From NCBI RefSeq assembly GCF_000471905.2, contig NW_006499617.1, positions 3,231,259 to 3,295,258 on the forward strand: DNA of 64,000 nt, given 5' to 3'. Position 1 is the stretch's first letter, and each line of letters opens with the position of its first letter. Below, in pieces: positions 41,091 through 51,889 of this stretch. The notes beneath the pieces are model-generated. The model was not told where the DNA came from and did not search any database. It worked only from the letters and a program-made list of their open reading frames with translations. Source of the DNA: Amborella trichopoda (Eukaryota > Streptophyta > Magnoliopsida > Amborellales > Amborellaceae). The translations under genes were made by a program, and so were the position numbers.

Positions 41091-41933
41091 CTCTTCTTCT
41101 TCTTCTTTCTTTTCTTTCCTCTCTCTTATCTCTCCTCTCTCTCTTCTCTTCTCTTCTCCTTCTCTCTTGTATCTCTTCTCCTCTCTCTCTTTCCCTTTCT
41201 GCTTCTCTTCCTTCTTCTCTCTCACTGTTCTTCTTTTACTCCTTCTTCTCTTCTCTTTTCTTCCTTTATTTCTTCTCTTTCTCCTTTCTTCTTCCCCTCT
41301 TGTTTGACCAAGGGACAAGTTTAGTCCAGCACTGTCATGGTAGTCTCATTGTCAATAAGTTTAGCCATCTTGCCAATCTGAGTTACTGTGCCTATCTTCT
41401 TGCCACGTCAGACTAGCCATCATGCCAGACTGGTTGCTGTTGATTCTATCGTTGAGTAGTTAAGTTGTCATGTCGGTCTGAGTTACCGTGCCCGTCTTGC
41501 TACCATGTAAAATCAGTCACTATATTGGTCTAGCCAGTGTGTCAGTCTAGCCATCCAGTCAAACTTCTCTTCTCTTTCCCCGTTCTATTTCTTCCTTCTT
41601 TTTCTTTCAATCACCCCAATCTCTATCCTCTTATTCTTTCCTTCTTCTTTTAAATGTGCACACTCGTGTGCATTTGCCCAAAGACAAGGTGAGGTCCCAT
41701 CTTGCAAAGTTAACCATGTGTGTGTGATAGCAGAAACAAGAGAGTACAAGTCAAGGGAGGCGATTTCGAACCAGTTGCAGGACTGGGGAGCTTTTCGTAG
41801 TGATCTAAGAGGGCGCTCATGTGAGTTAGCCAGAGTGAGTCATGGACCTAGGTGAGGTGTGTCCCGCCTCACATCAAATTCATGTCTCACATATTGGTGT
41901 ACCTGCCCTTGTTCTTTACAAGGCTGTTGGCAT
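41091..41933 (+). repeat. Second, partial LTR end next to Tat-C
   Basis: Begins in a pyrimidine tract like that at 8938 and follows the Tat-A LTR: GTTTGACCAAGGGACAAG matches 9228, GCCATCCAGTCAAACTTC matches 9475, and GTGATCTAAGAGGGCGC and CCTAGGTGAGGTGTGTCCCG match 10088 and 10190. It stops at TTCTTTACAAGG (about 41930), about 130 bases short of the LTR end. It is closer in order to Tat-A than to the adjoining Tat-C LTR, so it is a separate remnant or an unequal-recombination product. Confidence 0.65.
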
Positions 41934-41939
41934 TAAAAT

Positions 41940-42582
41940 CCTCTTGAGTGAGTATGGTATAACACTTACACTGCATCGTCGAAGTATAGCTCCCAAATTT
42001 AGTCCTCAATTGTGAAACGGGAGTGTTACCTGGCAGTGCATGTTCAGCTAAGTGGTCAACAATGGCTTATCCTTTGATCAAATTTTGAGTGACATATTCG
42101 ATCTCGAACTCGCTCAATAGCATTCTCCATTTTTCCAAGCGTCCGTTAAGGACAGATATCTCCAATAGGTACTTGAGTGGGTCTATTTTTTAGATGAGCT
42201 CGACTGTATGAGATAAGACATAGTGTCTTAATTTTTACATAGACCACACAAGTGTTAAGTAATGCTTCTCCATGCCCATGTATCTTATCTCATAGTTAAC
42301 CATAGTTTTGTTGACGTAATATATGGTTAGTTCTTTTTCATGGTCATCGTATTGTTCGAGCATTGCCCCCATGGTCTTGTCTTTCATTGACACGTATAGG
42401 AACAGAGGTTTATTTGGACTAGGAGGACTAAGGATGGGAGGTTTCGTGAGGTACTCCTTGATTTGATCGAACGCTTCTTGGCATTCATTATCCCATGTGA
42501 ATGGGGTATCCTTCTTAAGGAGCCTATTGAACGGCGCGCACTTGTCTGTCAGTTGTGAAATAAAATGCCTTATGGCTTGCAT
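41940..42582 (-). pseudogene. Ogre-D RNase H
   Basis: Minus strand, first part open for 115 codons: TPFTWDNECQEAFDQIKEYL (connection), then KPLFLYVSMKDKTMGAMLEQ (RNase H first strand, catalytic Asp replaced: SMKDK), ELTIYYVNKTMVNYEIRYMG and MEKHYLTLVWSM. After a stop near 42235, LRHYVLSHTVELI, KIDPLKYLLE and EKWRMLLSEFEIEYVTQN follow to about 42050. A Leu/Ala-rich end (AIVDHLAEHALPG) closes near 41990. It would degrade template RNA; the first catalytic position is not intact. Confidence 0.7.
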
Positions 42583-42639
42583 GCGACCTTGAAGCCCATA
42601 GATTTCTCTGATGCTCTAAGGAGGGGGCATTTCAGTGAT

Positions 42640-43289
42640 GGATCATATTTTGGATGGGTCCACCTCAATGCTCCTTTGGCTCACTATAAGGCCTAGTAAT
42701 TTGTCAAATTCAACTCCAAAAGCACATTTCTGTGGATTGAGTTTGAGTTGATGTTTTCGGAGTCTTCCGAACATGGTTCTTAGGTTGATGAGGTGATCAA
42801 AACTAGCCCTTGACTTGACTAGGATGTCATCGATGTAGTCTTCCATGATGGTATGCATTAAATCATGGAAGATGCTAGTCATTTCCCTTTGATAAGTTGC
42901 CCCTACATTTTTTAGACTAAAGGGCATGACTTAGTAGTAGTAGGTTCCCCATTGCGTTATGAATGATGTTTTGGTCTGGTCTTCTTCTACCATGAGGATC
43001 TGGTTGTAACCCAAGAAGTCATCCATGAATGATAACATCTCGTACGCTGCAGTTTTATCAACCAAGGCATCTATATTTAGTAACGAGAAATTATCTTTGG
43101 GACATGCCTTGTTGAAGTCTTTGTAGTCGACACACACTTGGATCTTCCTGTCTTTCTTGGGTACGACCACTAAGTTGACCAACCACTCTGAGTAATCGAC
43201 AAGGGTAATGAATTTTGCCTTGAGCAGTTTATCAATTTCTTCTTTGATTTTGAGCTCAAGGTGGGTCTTTTGACGTCGGAGTTTCTGCC
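42640..43289 (-). pseudogene. Ogre-D reverse transcriptase
   Basis: Two frames of 83 and 94 codons joined at a single TAA (42928-42930): VNLVVVPKKDRKIQVCVDYK, ACPKDNFSLLNIDALVDKTA, MLSFMDDFLGYNQILMVEED, then MPFSLKNVGATYQREMTSIF and the catalytic strand EDYIDDILVKSRASF with YIDD intact (about 42840-42829), then KHQLKLNPQKCAFGVEFDKL and LIVSQRSIEVDPSKI. Order and spacing are those of a gypsy RT of the Ogre type. The best-preserved RT active site of the minus-strand elements. Confidence 0.85.
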
Positions 43290-44409
43290 TTACAGCTTTG
43301 CTCCTTCGTTGACTATTAGGTGATGTTTCACCAATGTGGGATCTAATCGTAGCATATTGTCGAATGACCAGGCGAAGACATCGCGATATTCCTTGAGAAA
43401 GAAAATCATATTTTCCTGCTCCTCTGGAGAAAGGGAGGTTCCAATCTTAGTTAACCTTGGGTGCTTTTCAGTTCCTAGGTTTAAGTCAATCGTCTCTTTG
43501 AAGACAGTCGTTGGGTCACCATTGAATTTCTTCTTGATATGCTCAACATGAGAAGTGAGTTCCTCAGGTTGAGGAATTTCTTTAGACTCTTGGCTATCTT
43601 GATATTCGTCTTGGACGTCCAATTCGTCATCTTGGGTATTATGCACCGTTATTGGGATATCTTGAGTGTTCATCGTTTCTAAAAATTCTTTTTCATTATT
43701 GTTAATTTTATCATGTTTTGAATTTTTAGCGAATTTTGAAATATCACAAGAGGTGTCCCTTATGGCACTCGCGAGAGATATGTTGGGGACTGGACGCCCA
43801 TGGTGCTTAGGTGACCACCCTGCACCTATCCGTTTTTTGGCACCAGGAGTTGAAGGTGCCGCTGGTATGCTTTCAGCGATTCTCGGGATAGAAGAGTGAT
43901 TAACCAATTCATTCCCCGGGTTTGAATCAGTAAAAGAGCACGCTTGGCTGTGTTAGAGCCAATTATGCATACCTTCAAATCCATGTCAGCAAAAAGGTCT
44001 TCGATTCTCAGTTCTTGTGTGTGCTGAGGTATGGAAGAAGAATTCCTGACTGTTGGTGAATCAAGGATCACCTTTGGCCATTTTGAAGGACAAGAATCGA
44101 GAGGATCGCGGCTATGAATGCCTCCAGATACAAAGCCTAGATGACTTGAAGGCCTCATCTGACATTGAAATAAGGTGAGAGTACACCCGAGTCCCTTTCG
44201 ATCCCCGTTTTAAGTTTTAACTTGGGGTGATTCAGAAATTGCCTCCGTTATGCCTTACCCTTGACTCCCCAAGCCTTAGCCGAGTTGGAAGCCTTAGGAG
44301 AAGAGCATGTGCCAAGTCTTGTGGGACCCGAAACCATATCGATGTTGACATCGGATAATGTCATCCATCGATGTGGAAGTTTGCAAAATTTGGGGAATAA
44401 GGTCGCTGG
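43290..44409 (-). pseudogene. Ogre-D protease-RT linker
   Basis: Minus-strand frame of 205 codons (43907-43290). Starts after a short Pro/Ala-rich part and is acidic in the middle (DDELDVQDEYQDSQESKEIP), then TIDLNLGTEKHPRLTKIGTS and LKEYRDVFAWSFDNMLRLDP at the end, the usual lead-in to the RT of Ogre/Tat elements. Upstream (44158-43910) a second frame, ELRIEDLFADMDLKVCIIG, and ordinary linker follow, with stops. No catalytic motif. Confidence 0.65.
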
Positions 44410-45250
44410 CCTCTAGACGTAAGGTGGCACAATCGGCTTGCTCGAAGGAAGTGAGTGGGATTTCTCCAAGCTCGACCCTATGTCTAGCTTCCTGTTACCT
44501 ATACTAGGATTGAGAAAAGAAGGGGGTTCAACAAGTACCTTCGCGATGCCGATTTTTGTCAGAAATTTGAGGCATTGATGGAATGTAGAGGTGACCATGA
44601 GGTTTTCATGCAACCACGATCTTCCCAGCAGCATGTTGAATGTCCAAGACATAAAACTTTATCACTTGGACGATAGGGTCGATCTTGAGTGTGAGAGGAT
44701 GTATGCCTTCAACTTGTCCCTTGGTACCGTCGTATGCAACGATAGTTAGTTTACATGGCTCGAAGCCATCCAGGATTTTTCCTATCTGCTTCAGTGTTTT
44801 CATAGGGAATATGTTTAATGATGCCCCATTATCAACAAGCACTCTCCATATCTCATATCCTTTCATGAAAATGGTGATGTGCAGAGGTTGAACATGAAAG
44901 CAATTGAAGCTGGCTAGGATGTCATCGTCCGTGAACACGATTGACATTGGTGTCATCAGTTCGTTGATCATTCTGCACAACTCATCCGGTTGTGTGTTGC
45001 TCAGGATATGTTTCTTGGTGAGGACCTTTTCGATCTGGGCTCTATGTGCAGGTGAATTAACAAGCAGCTCCAATATGGAGATTTGAGCCTGGATCATCCT
45101 GAGATGAGCTGGTAGATCATAAGTGGTTGCGGATCCTTGATTTTCTTTATTCAGTTCATGATCTACGACCCCTACTAGTTGTTTGACTTTTGAGGTGTTT
45201 CCCAATCTTTCATTGAGAGTATCGACCATCAATTGAATGGGTTTGAACAC
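44410..45250 (-). pseudogene. Ogre-D aspartic protease
   Basis: A 214-codon minus-strand frame: SNTQPDELCRMINELMTPMS and FTDDDILASFNCFHVQPLHI, then the active-site strand VLVDNGASLNIFPMKTLKQI (about 44850-44791; Asp-Asn-Gly-Ala) and the flap YDGTKGQVEGIHPLTLKI. After a frame change near 44640 the C-terminal strand MLLGRSWLHENLMVTSTFHQ (about 44635-44576) and CLKFLTKIG follow. It has the Ogre/Tat retropepsin layout. It would process Gag-Pol. Confidence 0.8.
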
Positions 45251-45265
45251 TCGGCCTCTTCGAGT

Positions 45266-45849
45266 TTAGGAATCAACCTCGCCAACCTGAAGCTCAACAG
45301 GGTCAGCTCTAGCGAGAGTCATGGGAGATTTCGGGGTGTTGGCCCCTTGTTTGGGAGATGACCCCTTTTCATTGATTCTGACCATATCTATTTCTAGCGT
45401 TTCATCTTCCCCATATTGATCCCATTTAGGAAGGTTATCGAGGTTCGGAGATGAAGGATTTCCTCTTAAAAGGCTCAAAAGATCTTCTTCGGACTCTTGA
45501 AAGTGATGATCATAAGCAAATATGAATTGACTGGGGTCATCTTCTTCGTCTCCACTCTCAATCATGTGAATGATGATGTTCTCTTTTGAGTTGTCTTGAT
45601 CTCTCAGCTTTTCGGTCGTTGTGACCATATTTTTAAGGAGGGGATTTGTGAAGATACCCATCTTTTGATTAGGCCCTTCGACAGGTTGATTTCTAGGTGC
45701 GATAGTGATGTCCCCCCTATTGATTAACCATTGAATCACCCGTTTCAAATACAAGCAATTTTGAGTATCATGAGCATGGTTTTGATGCCACCTGCTCTTA
45801 TCCGTGATTTGAAATGGTGGTTCAGTTAGTGGCGGGAGATAAACCATCC
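45266..45849 (-). pseudogene. Ogre-D gag C-terminus with knuckle-like segment
   Basis: A 193-codon open minus-strand frame. PPFQITDKSRWHQNHAHDTQ and NCLYLKRVIQWLINRGDI contain a CxxHx4HxxxC-type knuckle in which the first Cys is Ser. The rest is a polar linker with an acidic stretch (MIESGDEEDDPSQF) and Pro/Ser-rich end (SPKQGANTPKSPMTLARADP) leading to the protease. One of the longest intact frames of the element. Confidence 0.65.
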
Positions 45850-46835
45850 AGTACTTTTTCTAATAGGTCTTTGAGAGGGGTGAAATTATCCTTTGGCCTT
45901 TGGTTATTATTTTGACCGTTGGCTCTAGGCTGACCCCTTCGGTTTTGGTTCCAGTTGTTGTGCTGAGTGGCTGAACCTTGAGCCGATCCGTTAACGACAA
46001 TCTCATTAACCTGACTGGAAGCATTCCCCTTGTTATTGTTTTTTTTCCTATTTTGGGGAGTTTTTATTAATTTATTATCGGGCCTGGTGCTGAGGGGTGT
46101 CCCTCTGGCCCTTTCATGTAGCGTCACTCACTCGATCATGGAGTTGAAGAAGTCGGGGATAAAACCTTGGCTGAAGAAGGTCCTGTATTCAAGAGCAGCA
46201 TTCTCTAAGACTATGGAGATTTTGGCTGGGTCCGTAAGTGGACATTCTATGACCCACATCGCCACCTCACAGAATTGATCGATGAAATCCTCGAAGGATC
46301 CTCCTTGGTTTTGTTCGTTGCACTGAGCTCGCTCAGTGAGAGAGATCTTAGTGTCGGCCCGTGGTAGTGAGGGAGGAATAGGTTGAACATTTCATCTGGA
46401 GTGATGTGTGGTTGAGCAGACATTGTTCTCTGATGCTAGTTCAAGGCCTCATCGGTCAAAGTTTGCGAAAAATATGGCCTTCAGCTGGTTAGGCCTGTAT
46501 CGCAAAGATCGAACGAAGAGGAGGTACGCGTTGATGTGAGTATCTGGATTGCTCTTTCCATTGAACTTGTTTCTAAATTCTAGGATGACAAATCCCAGGG
46601 GAAGGTCTTTCATGCCTCCAAGGGTCTCATGAGCTTTTATGGTGTTTTTGTGTTGAGTATTTCGCATGACAGTAAGCCCACCGGTCGTGGGTCCTAAGCG
46701 TAGACTGATGAGTCGAGACTTGGGTACATATTGGCCTGTATGGGCCTGAGACTGATGAGCCATAGTCACCGGGGCCGTTTGATACATTTGTGCCTGAGGG
46801 GCGTACTGACCCATAGGTGTAGCCACTGATTGCAA
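45850..46835 (-). pseudogene. Ogre-D gag capsid region
   Basis: Minus strand. QSVATPMGQYAPQAQMYQTA opens a Gln/Pro/Ala-rich N-terminus; then GGMKDLPLGFVILEFRNKFN, GKSNPDTHINAYLLFVRSLR (about 46550-46491) and PNQLKAIFFANFDR, and after a frame change NEQNQGGSFEDFIDQFCEVA (about 46320-46261), AKISIVLENAALEYRTFFSQ and GFIPDFFNSMIE. A basic, Asn/Gln-rich tail (KTPQNRKKNNNKGNASSQVN) follows. Order fits an Ogre gag. Frame changes near 46450 and 46130. Confidence 0.7.
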
Positions 46836-47644
46836 AAATTACACGGTTTGTTGGACCGGATGAACTAGAGGGACCGATTGTTGACTTGGTTATGATAGGG
46901 GTTGACTTATGCCACTAAGTTGGTTTGGGATCAACCCTTAAGCTGGGGCATGAATGGTGTAACCTAGGCCAACTAGACTTTTAAGGGAAGCTTGGACGCC
47001 CATCTCACCTAAGGGTCGATCTAGATTAACACCTCTACTTCATATAGTGTTCAGGTCATCACGAGTTGTACTATGGTGGCTCGAGGCTGGGTTAGATTCC
47101 TTAGACCTAGGTGGGATTGTTGTGCCTCGGGGTTATCTTAGTTCGAGTTACAAGAATTGGCGTTTGATACTACATGAACTTCTTCCCGCACTCGGCCCCT
47201 ACTTTGGTTTCTTAAAATCCCTTGCAGGACGACCCCAGGTCGGACCCCTTAACTATTCAAAGTCTTTGGAGCAGAGCCAACTTTTCGGACCACACAGATC
47301 TTAGGATTAGGAGTGGATCCATGGGACTCTACTTCTAATTGAAATCTTGGGCGTTGGATAATGGACTGCCTCGCGTTCTACCGATAATCCCAAGGGATTG
47401 TGGCATATTGGTCCCTAAGTTTGGGCAGGTTGGGCTTAGAGTCGGTCGTGGAGCAATCATCATAGTCGCCTTGAGTGTTTGACATAGTGATTGCTTTTGG
47501 TGGGGTTCTAGAATCTAGACATAGGTAAGATCTAGACTCGACGACTTGGGGCAGACCTAGCCTAACTCTAGGGGCAAAACCTTAACTAAGACTTAGGCTA
47601 GGACTAGATTGAATGAAATTGCAAGACTCGATGGGTTTTGGTTT
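46836..47644 (-). other. Ogre-D pre-gag region, cut by the Tekay-E LTR
   Basis: Minus-strand sequence continuing the gag N-terminus (LSGISQPLS and QQSVPLVHPVQQTV around 46930-46845) to about 47000 and then ordinary decayed sequence up to 47644. No primer site or LTR end of Ogre-D is visible. A plus-strand frame at 47047-47304 is a shadow. Confidence 0.45.
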
Positions 47645-47669
47645 TGTAACGACCCAGACTTTCCCTGAC

Positions 47670-48125
47670 AAGAGAAAGTGTGCATGGCAGTGAAGAGAGA
47701 AGAAGAAGAGAAAGTACATACGACAGTGAAGAGAAGAAGAAGAGAAAGTGCGCATAGCGGTGAAGAGAAGAAGAAGAGAGAGTGTGCACGGCGGTGAAGA
47801 GAAAAATAAGAGAAAGTGCACACGGTGGTGAAGAGAAGAAGAAGAGAAAGTACGCACGATGGTGAAGAGAGAAGAATAAGATAAAGTGCACACGGAGGTG
47901 AAGAGAAGAAGAAGAGAAAGTGTGCATGGAGGTGAAGAGAAGAAAGTGTGCATGGAGGTGAAGAGAAGAAGAAGAGAAAATGCGCACGGTGGTGAAGAGA
48001 GGAAGAAGAGAAAGTGTGCACGGCGGTAAAGAGAAAAAGAAGAGAAAGTGCGCATGGTGGTGAGAGAGAGAACAAGAGACAGTGCGCATGGCGGTGAAGA
48101 GAAAGTGAGCGCGTGGTAGTGAGAA
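47670..48125 (+). repeat. 34-base tandem array (GAAGAAGAAGAGAAAGTGCG)
   Basis: About thirteen units with the core AGAAAGTGCGCACGGCGGTG followed by AAGAGAAGAAGAAG. Since 34 is not a multiple of three, all minus-strand frames stay open by chance, giving overlapping Phe/Ser/His-rich frames of 183-212 codons that are not genes. The 3' LTR has a similar array at 54905-55400. Confidence 0.9.
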
Positions 48126-48147
48126 AGAAGTAGAAAAGAGTGTCGTT

Positions 48148-48408
48148 GTGCCCAATATCGCCGAGCATGTGCCTGACTCATGGATGTCACTTGCCTACTG
48201 CATGCTGCCACAATTGCCACCTGTCAAACTACATCTCACTGAACTACCACATGGCAACCCCAAGCTGCCACCTCATACTTTTGGAGTACATAGGCCTCTC
48301 TCTCTTTTCCTCACACCATGTTCTCACTCTGACAAGCCAAAGCACTTAGCATTTGCAGCCCCCTTTCTAACCTTTGTTGGAGCCCAAATTGAGGAGCTTG
48401 AGAAGTGA
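48148..48408 (+). CDS. Small LTR-borne open frame, 86 codons
   Basis: Frame from MPNIAEHV at 48148 to a stop at 48406. In the 3' LTR a 99-codon frame (55395-55694) shares the stretch from AYCMLPQLPPVKLH to the end (PHTFGV, LTPCSHS, PKHLAFA, FLTF). Between copies I count about seven silent and eight amino-acid changes and no frame change across 75 codons. This might be weak constraint or chance; many LTRs contain neutral open frames. Function unknown; no domain, no membrane segment. Confidence 0.3.
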   Translation: MPNIAEHVPDSWMSLAYCMLPQLPPVKLHLTELPHGNPKLPPHTFGVHRPLSLFLTPCSHSDKPKHLAFAAPFLTFVGAQIEELEK

Positions 48409-48409
48409 G

Positions 48410-49585
48410 TTGTGGGAGGAAATATGGGAACACCATTGCACACACGAGGTAATTGGATCAAAAATCTTGCATGTCTTTAGTTATGGAAGTATGAAAATTA
48501 AGCATGAACTTGTATGAATTTTGGGGAAACAATGGCGGCATGTGTATATTGTTGTGCCATGCCTTCCAGAAATTAGGCCTTCTTTGCAAGACAAGATGAG
48601 CACTGAAATTACTATTGTTGATCATGAAAATATATGAATTTTTATTCATGCGAGTCTCATTTAAGATGAAAAAGGTTTCATATTAATGCCTAACCTAAAT
48701 TGGGAGTAATTGATTGTTACTTGAGAAATGTCATGTTTACACTGTGAGGGAAGTTTCATGCTTTTCTAGCAACCTCTTGACCTAACAAATGACATCTAAA
48801 TGACCTAAAATAACTGCAATTGGAAAGATATATGTGTCTATTAAAATTTTCATATTTAAATCTTGCTCAAATTCGTTATGCATGAAGAGTTATGCATCAA
48901 AATGTGCAAGTAGGTTGTTGTTGACAGATTTAGTAAAATTTCATACTTGATGTCTCTGTTGTCACGAATTTTGATTAAACAAATGGAGTCCGTTTTCCTC
49001 TAAATCACTTTCATTTTAAATATCTATGAGTATGCTTGAAATCACTTGTTGAACACATTTTGAAATTCCTTTTAGATTTTGAGTTACACAATTATTTGAG
49101 AAGATATGTTACTGTGGATAGATATCATAAATCCATAACCATTACTTTGTTTGTCACAAACTTTTGAATGCCCAAATAGAGTCCAAATATTCTCGAACTG
49201 ACCTTTTTTGAAATATACATGTTTTTACTCGAATTTTAGTTTTGGAAACACTTCAAAATGACTAATGGATTGAAAGTTATAACTATACTAAGTGGGACAT
49301 GTCACTGTCCCAACTGCACAACAAGTTTCCATTGGGATGCCTCCCTTATAATGAGATTTAGAAGGGCCAAACAGGGTCCAAATTCTTTCAAAATACCCCC
49401 ATTTGAAAGATATGCGTGTCTAGTGTAAAATTTATTTTGGAACCATTTTAAAATTTTGAATGGATCGAATATTATGACCATGTTTATGACTGGACGTCAT
49501 AGTCTGAAATTACAGGAAAATGTGATATCGTGGTACTGAAAATATGATATTGTGATACGGTGTAACTGATTAATGTTCTGATTAT
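48410..49585. other. Non-coding middle part of the Tekay-E 5' LTR
   Basis: AT-rich LTR sequence with many stops in all frames. It contains recurring phrases such as CCAAAT-GAGTCCAAAT and TTTGAAAGATAT-TGTGTCTA (48830, 49170, 49400), which look like old internal duplication of a roughly 200-base unit. No gene. Confidence 0.55.
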
Positions 49586-49955
49586 GTTATATTGAAACTA
49601 TTATATGTGTCTTGAACACTACGTAATGGGTCCTCCATTGGTAGTAGATATTGTGATTCTATCATATTGAAATTGTTATCTATGCCCTGACCGCTATGCA
49701 ATGGGTCCTCCATTAGTAGTGGATATTTTGATTCTGTTATATTGAAACAGTTATATGTGCCATGACCGCTGTGCAATGGGTCCTCCATTGGCAGTGGATA
49801 CTTTATTTCTGTTATATCAAAACTGTTATATGTGTCATGACCGCTACGCAATGGGTCCTCTATTAGTAGTAGATACTGTGCTTCTATTATATTAAAACTG
49901 ATATATGTGTCATGACTGCTACATAATGGGTCCTCCATTGGTAGTTGGTATACTA
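49586..49955 (+). repeat. 75-base tandem array, five units
   Basis: Units such as TGACCGCTATGCAATGGGTC then CTCCATTAGTAGTGGATATT, at 75-base period from 49604. As 75 is divisible by three, the minus strand keeps one open frame of 118 codons with a 25-residue repeat (MEDPLRSGHDTYNSFNITE-like). Present only in the 5' LTR because the 3' LTR is truncated before this point. Confidence 0.85.
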
Positions 49956-50959
49956 TATCTTGACTCTTATGATAGGAGTGGATTCGAGAAGTGACTATGA
50001 ATGACAGGGAGGGTCATGCCCCGACACTATGCATTGGGGCCTCCAATGGTGTAACGCCCTCTCGCCTGACGGCGTGAGGAGAAGGTCGTGTCTTGCAAGG
50101 CCACAGCCTATCAAAAACCCCAAAATGCGTTAGGGATTGTGTGCGTGAGTGAGGACATTACGAAATGGGACGTCCATTTTTTATTGTCCTCCCTCCTAAA
50201 TGAGAGTAGAAGTTTCAAGATACATGATTGGCTTAGCCAAATCGATGTGGGTTCTACTTCGAGAGTAAATAGTTATGTTCTGTCTATCTGAATTAGGCAT
50301 TATGTGTGAACGTCTGACTGTAACTGTGATAAGCATAGATGTATTTTCCATCTCAAGAACAATTGATACTCTGATATCTGAATGTTACACTCTTTATATG
50401 GCAAGTATATATTCTGATGCACGATCCTACTCTGTGATGCCAGTATGATTTCTGATAAATGGTAGACCATGTTATTATGTATATGCATGTAAGGAGAGAA
50501 TTCAAGGGCCCTGATCTACTTATTGAGCTTTTAGGTCATTCTTCTTATTTTTCCATCTGTGTAGAGTGATAACTGACCATTCTTAGGGGGGGCAACTAGA
50601 CAGTGGTGGCAGGCGGCTGAAGCCAGAGAATGATCAAGGAACCTTTTGATAGTAGGTGTCGGGTGGAGGTGTCGCAATGTTGTTTTGATGTAATATTGTC
50701 TTGTTTTTGTCAGGTCGGTAGTGCTGTGGGAAAAATTGTAATGAACCTTTGAATATTTTATATGTACATAATGGTTTTAATTTGTGCAATATTATGTTGC
50801 TTGATGAATGAGTTTTTATTTCTTTCATGGTTTTCTTTGATTCCACATTTCTAAATGCGTTGAGCCACTCCCACCTGAGTGATGTTCGCAACCTCTGGTC
50901 GTAATCCCGCCTCTGTCACCCTCCGGCTAGTTCGGTAGGGGGCAGAGTCATGACAGTTA

Positions 50960-50971
50960 TGATATCAGAGC
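50960..50971 (+). promoter_or_regulatory. Primer-binding site, tRNA-iMet type (Tekay-E)
   Basis: TGATATCAGAGC, four bases after the LTR end, differs at one base from the plant initiator-Met tRNA primer site TGGTATCAGAGC. Confidence 0.8.
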
Positions 50972-51066
50972 AACCATGATAGGATTCAAGGCCTAGAGAG
51001 TCTTAGGAGTCTTTCTAGAATGATCTTGAATAGGTTAGTAACTGGGTGCTCCTGTTTTAGGTCAAG

Positions 51067-51705
51067 ATGTCGAGGACTCATGCTAATAATGCGAGCTCCA
51101 ACAATGAGAATACGAAGGCCCTCGGCGAATTCTTCAGGACCGACCATAACTCAAATGATGAAAGACAGCATGCCGGTCCCGACTACTCCTGCCCCTGAAC
51201 TGACTGACAGTGGGTTGATAGAGAGATTTAGGAGGCTAGCACCTTTGACGTTCTTGAGACACGGGGGAGTGGAGAAAGAGGAGCGATGGAGGAGACAAGT
51301 AGAAAACATTTTTGAGGTATTATACTATACTGATGAGCAGAAGGTTGGGTTGGGAACCTTCATGTTAGAAGGAGATGCTGAGCACTTGGGGCTCAGTGAA
51401 GCAATCATGGGAAGGGTCAGGGACAGAAGTGAATTGGGAAAACATTTTGGAAGCATTCAATGAGAAGTACTTCCCTGACTCTGTACATGAAAGAAAGAAA
51501 GTGGAGTTCAATGAGCTACAACAAGGAAACCTATCAGTGGAGCAGTATTCAACCAAGTTTGCTAGCTGTCAACATATGCGCGACACACCATCAATACTGA
51601 GGCACGAAAGGCGAATAAATTTGAGCATGCCCGATATAAGGGGAAGGGTGATATCGGCGAACCTCAAGACCTTCTCCCCTTCGATAGATTTCTATGAAGA
51701 TTGAG
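51067..51705 (+). pseudogene. Tekay-E gag (capsid domain)
   Basis: The likely original start is ATG at 51067 (MSRTHANNASSNNENTKA). After a frame change near 51170 the capsid region follows: GLIERFRRLAPLTFLRHGG, EERWRRQVENIFEVLYYTDE, QKVGLGTFMLEGDAEH (to about 51385), then, after another change, WENILEAFNEKYFPDSVHER, KKVEFNELQQGNLSVEQYST and the region to 51705 (PDIRGRVISANLKTFSPSID). Order matches Tekay gag. An ATG at 51020 gives a longer frame but no extra similarity. Confidence 0.75.
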
Positions 51706-51889
51706 AGGGACTGTGCAGAGTCTCAATTCGAGGGAAATAAGAATATGGGACCAGCCCAGTTTAAGAACCTTGGGAGGAAGACTCGGTTGCCTCCAAGGAA
51801 AAGCTTCAGGGGAAGATACAACCAAAGAAATAAGAAGATTCAGAAGACCTTTCCAAGCGACAAAAGGGAGAACCAGTTCCCGACGTGAC

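Larger units (their letters stand above)
41934..47644 (-). mobile_element. Ogre-D: Tat/Ogre-like element, minus strand, truncated at both ends
   Basis: On the minus strand: gag, knuckle-like segment, protease, acidic linker, RT and RNase H. The second RNase H, integrase and LTRs are missing; the 3' end is cut at 41934 by the partial LTR and the 5' end at 47644 by the Tekay-E LTR. Sequence motifs are Ogre/Retand-like and clearly different from Tat-A to C (for example DNGAS protease, YIDDILVKS in RT). The Tekay-E LTR boundary cuts cleanly, so Tekay-E probably inserted into or next to Ogre-D. Confidence 0.75.
47645..50955 (+). repeat. Tekay-E 5' LTR, 3.31 kb
   Basis: TG (47645) to CA (50955). 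Starts TGTAACGACCCAGACTTTCC, then a 34-base tandem array, a short conserved open frame (48148-48408), about 1.1 kb of AT-rich sequence with no gene, a 75-base array (49586-49955) and a GC-richer end. The 3' LTR shares this order up to its truncation. Confidence 0.85.

Noticed and set aside
41043..41318. Lys/Glu/Arg-rich frame and its Ser/Phe-rich counterpart
   Set aside because: Both strands of a polypyrimidine tract; no gene.
47582..48220. Three overlapping minus-strand frames of 183-212 codons
   Set aside because: They are translations of a 34-base tandem array in all three frames and have Phe/Ser/His-rich low-complexity composition.
49582..49938. 118-codon repeat protein on the minus strand
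   Set aside because: A 75-base array in codon-multiple period explains it; no start context or conservation can be shown.
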